From NCBI RefSeq assembly GCF_905220365.1, contig NC_061134.1, positions 14,027,001 through 14,091,000 of the forward strand: DNA of 64,000 bases. Direction: 5' to 3'. Positions 60,206 through 64,000 of this stretch are shown here, in pieces. A model generated the notes under the pieces. That model had not been told where the DNA came from. It was given only the letters and a program-made list of their open reading frames with translations, and did not search any database. This DNA is from Vanessa cardui. Lineage: Eukaryota > Arthropoda > Insecta > Lepidoptera > Nymphalidae. Numbering within the stretch: the first letter of the stretch is position 1; every line of letters starts with the position of its first letter. The translations under genes and the position numbers were made by a program.

Positions 60206-63174
60206 TTACATACATTCTTGGGATATGGACAGATAATAGTTTTTCAAGCGATGTTTAAAGATGGACAAGGATTTCGATTGCCGAATATCGTTGGGTAGTG
60301 CATTCCAAAGTTTGACGGTTTTCACAGTAAAAGAGCTACTGTAAGTTTGTGTCCGGCTGCAGGGCGTTACAAGCTTATTATCGTTACTAGAACGCAGGTT
60401 GAGTATACTGTCACACCCAAGAAATTTGAAGCGTTCTTTCAGGTAAGGTGGTGTATGTTCAACATATAGCAAGAGTAAAGAAGAGATAAGGCGTGCAAAT
60501 TTCGTCGAAGCCTGATTGGCAGCCACTTTAACTGAGACCGATACTGCGAGACATGATCGAATTTACGTAGACCAAAGATAAATCTAATGGCTAAATTCTG
60601 CAGTCGTTCTAATTTGTTTAGAAGGTTCTCAGTTAAGTCAGTGTAGCAGGCGTCGGCATAATCCAATATTGGAAACAGGAACGAATTGGCTAAGTTGATC
60701 TTAGCCTTGATTGGCAGTAGATTTTTCCATCGCCTTAAAAAACCAATGATGGCATACATCTTACGGCTTATTTCTGCAACCTGAGGGACCCAGGAGAAGG
60801 AAGCATCCAGAATTAGCCCAAGATTTTTAACCGTTTCTTGCAGTGGTAATATGTGGCCATCAAACATTATTGGAGGTAGATTTTTGTCTTTAATCCTCGA
60901 CAGAAGCTTAACACTGCCAAAAACAGCTACCCGTGACTTCCTCGGATTCACTTGGAGCCCGTAAGATCTACACCATTCACAGATTTTTGCCAAATCATTA
61001 TTCAACGTTGCAACCGCCTTGTCGATACCGTCCAAAGGAGCGGTAACATAAATTTGAAGATCATCAGCATATAGATGATAGGAGGAAGAGATAAGTGTGG
61101 AGAGAGTATTGATGAAGATAGAAAAGAGAAGGGGAGACAGTACACCACCTTGCGGGACACCAGAAGGAATATCTAAATAAGTCGAGATCTTACCATTCGC
61201 CTTTATGCATTGCTGTCTATTTAATAGGTAAGAGCGAAACCAATCTACAGCAGTAGGGTCTATGTTTAGAGATCTTAGGATTGCCAAACATATATCGTAG
61301 TCAATACTATTAAAGGCGTTTGAAAAGTCTAGGAGAGCTAGAACAGTTACAGATTTATTATCAATTCCACAGCGTATATCGTCACATACTTTAGTGAGCG
61401 CAGTAACTGTACTATGGCCTTTTCTAAACCCAGATTGGAAAGGAGAGAGGATTTTGTTAATTGAGAGAAATTGGTTCAGTTGTAAATGAACAACACGCTC
61501 CAGCACCTTTGAGAGAAAAGGAAGAACAGATATGGGTCTAAAATGAGAAGGTAAAGAAGGATTGGGAACTTTAGGAATAGGGATCACTACAGCTTTGCGC
61601 CATAGAGATGGGAAAGTACCAGTTGATAAGGAATAGTTAAATATATGACATAAAGCAGGTAAAATGCTATTAAGGGTAAGCATAATCAGACTTCGACTTA
61701 TTCCATCACAACCAATTGAGTCTGATTTGATGCTAAAGATGTGCTTCTTTAATTCGCCAATGGTGACAGAACTGAATTGGAAGGAAGGATTATAAGGGGT
61801 GGGCAGTGTATTGAGATAATTGATTGTATTAAGTTTGTATTGTGCATTTATAGAGGAAGAAGAAATGAAATGTTTGTTGAGATCATTGAGATCGAAGTTA
61901 AAAGAATAATTTTCCCGTTGACGCCCAATTCCCAATGATTTTAAAAACCGCCAAACTTTGGATGTATCGCTATTCTCAATAGCATTTGCAATAAACTTAC
62001 GCTGAGCATCACGGCAGAGCTTATTACAACGATTTCGCAGCTGTTTATATTTTTCCAGGTTACTGGTTGTCGCATTTCTTTTATATTTGGCCTTCGCAAC
62101 ATTGCGTTTGACCATGAGTGTTCTAATGTCCTGAGTTAGCCAAGGTGCTGGTAAATGCTTAAGCTTTATAGGTCTCAACGGAGCATGTTTATCTAATAAA
62201 TCAGTTAACAAAGAATTAAAAATACTCATTTTTTCGTCAATTGAGCTGGCATTATAGATAGCAGTCCAGTCAATATTGTTCAAATCACTCATAAAATTGG
62301 TGTTATTGATCTTTTGGAAATTACGCCGCATCACTATTGTTGGTTTTGGCCGCGGAGGCCGAATTTTATAGGATAAATAAACTAAGTCATGGTAAGAAAA
62401 AGCTTCAGCGGGGAACTGACCATGAGTGTCAACATGATTAAGAGAGGAAACAATCATTAAGTCCAACAGCGAGGGAGAACAATTCGGAAAGAAATGAGTT
62501 GCATTCGTTGGGAGTACATTAAGGTTGCAGCTATCAACTATATACTTTAAGCGTCGGGCACGTTGGTCATCCTTAAGTAGGCAGGTGTTGAAGTCGCCCA
62601 TAATTATCGTGTGATCAACGGATGTACTAAATTGCTCTAATAAATTTTCAAAATCATTAAAATAATTAATATTGAGTGACGGACTGTAAAATACGCCCAG
62701 TAGTAGTTTGATATGTCCGAATAAGACCTCAATAAATATATGTTCCGATGACTCAGAGTATTGTGAAGGAGATTTATTTAAAATTGTAAAAGGGATGTGG
62801 CTGCGGAGATATATAGCTACACCACCGCCACCTTTACCTATGCGGTCATTCCGGATCAGGTGGTAGCCAGGCAAACAGTAAGAAGTTGAGGGTAAGCTTG
62901 GTTTCAAAAAAGATTCGGATACAAGAATGGCATGAATATTTTGACTATCGAAGGAAGACAGGAAATCAGAGTAATGTGAAGGAATACTCTGCGCATTTAT
63001 ATGCACTACATTAAAGTTTCTAGAAAAACCGGAGAGATTTGATTCTAAAAGAGAATTTAGAGGAAGAGAAGCACTATGAAAACTATCATCACTTGATAAT
63101 ACTGAGTCGCTGTAGTAGGTACTATTATCATTCAAATCGCTTACGCTGTAAAGGTTTGAAATCATACTATTCAT
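60206..63174 (-). pseudogene. CR1-type ORF2: endonuclease and reverse transcriptase with a late frameshift
   Basis: From MNSMISNLYSV at 63174. Endonuclease: NVVHINAQSIPSHYSDF, ILVSESFLKP with catalytic Glu, GVAIYLRS, IIMGDFNTCLL, and YHDLVYLSY at the position of the final Asp-His pair (order altered to His-Asp). RT: AVVIPIPKV, HFRPISVLPFLSKVLERVV, FQSGFRKGHST, ALLDFSNAFNSID (motif A), SGVPQGGVLSPLLFSIFIN (motif B), HLYADDLQIYV (motif C). The end has LERLQNLAIRFIFG and QLKWLPIRLRR. The frame shifts between about 60526 and 60439; the other frame supplies EHTPPYLKERF, LVTPCSRTQTYSSSFTVKTV and KLWNALPNDIRQSKSLSIF, the conserved CR1-group tail. One small indel would account for the break. Confidence 0.88.
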
Positions 63175-63898
63175 ATAAATAAATAATTGATGTATATAAA
63201 TATATATGTATTAATTAAAATAATATATATAATAGAAAAAATAATTATAATAATACTAAAATACCAAATAAATCAAACTACTAATATTAGGTTCTCGATA
63301 AGCTACTTCTCCATCCCGCCAGCAATTTGTGAGTAAGAAATTACAAAAAAAAAAAAAAAGTAAAACAAATATACCTAATATTATTATGAACATTATCACA
63401 TCACATCGGATATGAAATTAAGAAATAGAGAAGTAATAATAATTTAAGTAACATAATAAATAATTTTGTAAAGGCAACACAACGTAACCAATAAAACACA
63501 AAACACGATTTAAATCCTAATAGTAAATGTTATAAAAAGAAAGAAAAAAAAAAAAAGTAATAAAACAATACTTAATAAAATAATGCTAAGTAGATATTAT
63601 TAAAAAAAAAGAATGTTAAATAATGCAATGCTATATGACAAACTGCAATAGTCCAAAACCAATTACTAAACGCAAATCAAACGTCAGATTGATGACATTA
63701 ACATTATACCTTCAGTTATAAAATTATACCGACATGTTTACAAATACAAGTTAATACTAAACGGAATCCGAAATATAATTATAGTAATATGATCAAAGTA
63801 ATGAAACTAAAATAGAATAACTAAACAACTTATGCTAATGAATAGTAAAAACAAATTGAAGGATCGAGGACGAATACGCGGTCTAACAATACTATAGC
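63175..63898. other. AT-rich spacer between LINE ORFs
   Basis: About 720 bp with poly-A runs (63345, 63547, 63601) and no open frame of note. It is long for an ORF1-ORF2 spacer, so either this lineage has a long spacer or the sequence at 63899 belongs to something else. Confidence 0.4.
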
Positions 63899-64000
63899 TT
63901 ACTTTTTAATGGTTCTCTTGCTTCGTATGGCCAGAGTTGAATTGGCAGATTTTGGATTTGAATCGGTGGAACTGGTTCCAGCAGCAGCTACAGCAGCAGA
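63899..64000 (-). CDS. Possible LINE ORF1 C-terminus, cut by the window edge
   Basis: The minus strand reads SAAVAAAGTSSTDSNPKSAN then STLAIRSKRTIKK and a stop (63899-63901). It is low-complexity Ala/Ser followed by a basic end, consistent with an ORF1 tail, and its position upstream of ORF2 fits. It could instead be the end of an unrelated gene. Confidence 0.35.
   Translation of the reverse strand, partial: SAAVAAAGTSSTDSNPKSANSTLAIRSKRTIKK

Larger units (their letters stand above)
59875..64000 (-). mobile_element. CR1-type LINE, nearly complete, one frameshift
   Basis: ORF2 (63174-60206) lies on the minus strand, followed by a 3' UTR (60205-59875) that includes GCGGTCTTATCGCTTGTAGC on the + strand and ends TTTATTGCACAAC / AAATAAAG-type. 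A possible ORF1 end is at 63899-64000. It has inserted, antisense to the host gene, in what appears to be intron 6. It is unrelated in detail to the LINEs at 22978 and 37150. Confidence 0.82.

Overview
The window is AT-rich, repeat-dense insect DNA that looks lepidopteran (a butterfly or moth). The basis is the repeat content: tRNA-headed SINEs with a CAA/TTG tail, a second tRNA-headed SINE, the 'GGGCCACCTGATGGTAAGTGG' family, and LINEs of jockey/CR1, RTE and R1 type. No bacterial operon, genuine tRNA or rRNA gene, CRISPR array or virus was seen.

One host gene is convincing. Six exons on the + strand (53324-58034) encode the first 355 residues of a membrane acyltransferase of the nose-resistant-to-fluoxetine (NRF-6 / NDG-4) family: signal peptide, extracellular NRF domain, first membrane helices and the GH and SVDTFFMLSG hallmarks of acyltransferase 3. 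All splice phases agree. The gene runs off the right edge; 58035-64000 behaves as one long intron that has taken in SINE-like repeats and a CR1-type LINE.

The main finding is that this gene has a dead, rearranged copy about 19 kb upstream. Relics of exon 1 (33908), exon 2 (35130) and part of intron 2 (to 35475) lie in the same order on the same strand. Further collinear diverged segments (15463/42557, 17393/43508, 18490/46185, 19725/46754, 20095/47555) and a nearly unchanged 230-bp block (31155/49909, 228 of 230 bases identical) suggest an old tandem duplication: left copy about 15.4-35.5 kb, right copy about 42.4-55.3 kb. Later transposon insertions separate and break up both copies. The 230-bp block is far more conserved than its surroundings, carries an open reading frame in both copies and contains TGACGTCA; it is the best candidate for an undescribed functional element.

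Layout. 0-15 kb: LINE remnant, SINEs, a TA-flanked MITE (2873-3321), a short RTE insertion with a fold-back end and perfect target-site duplication (9957-10105), and two perfect hairpins (12703-12841). 15-22 kb: left copy of the duplication. 23-27.9 kb: a decayed two-ORF LINE. 28-36 kb: the conserved block, SINEs, the pseudogene relic and a MITE. 37.1-42.3 kb: a LINE of the same lineage with both ORFs open (296 and 966 residues), possibly still active. 42.4-50.2 kb: right copy of the duplication. 50.26-51.4 kb: GC-rich 5'-truncated R1-type LINE. 53.3-58 kb: the NRF-6-like gene. 59.9-64 kb: CR1-type LINE with one frameshift in ORF2, its ORF1 end cut by the window edge.

All identities were judged by eye; clade names for repeats are approximate.
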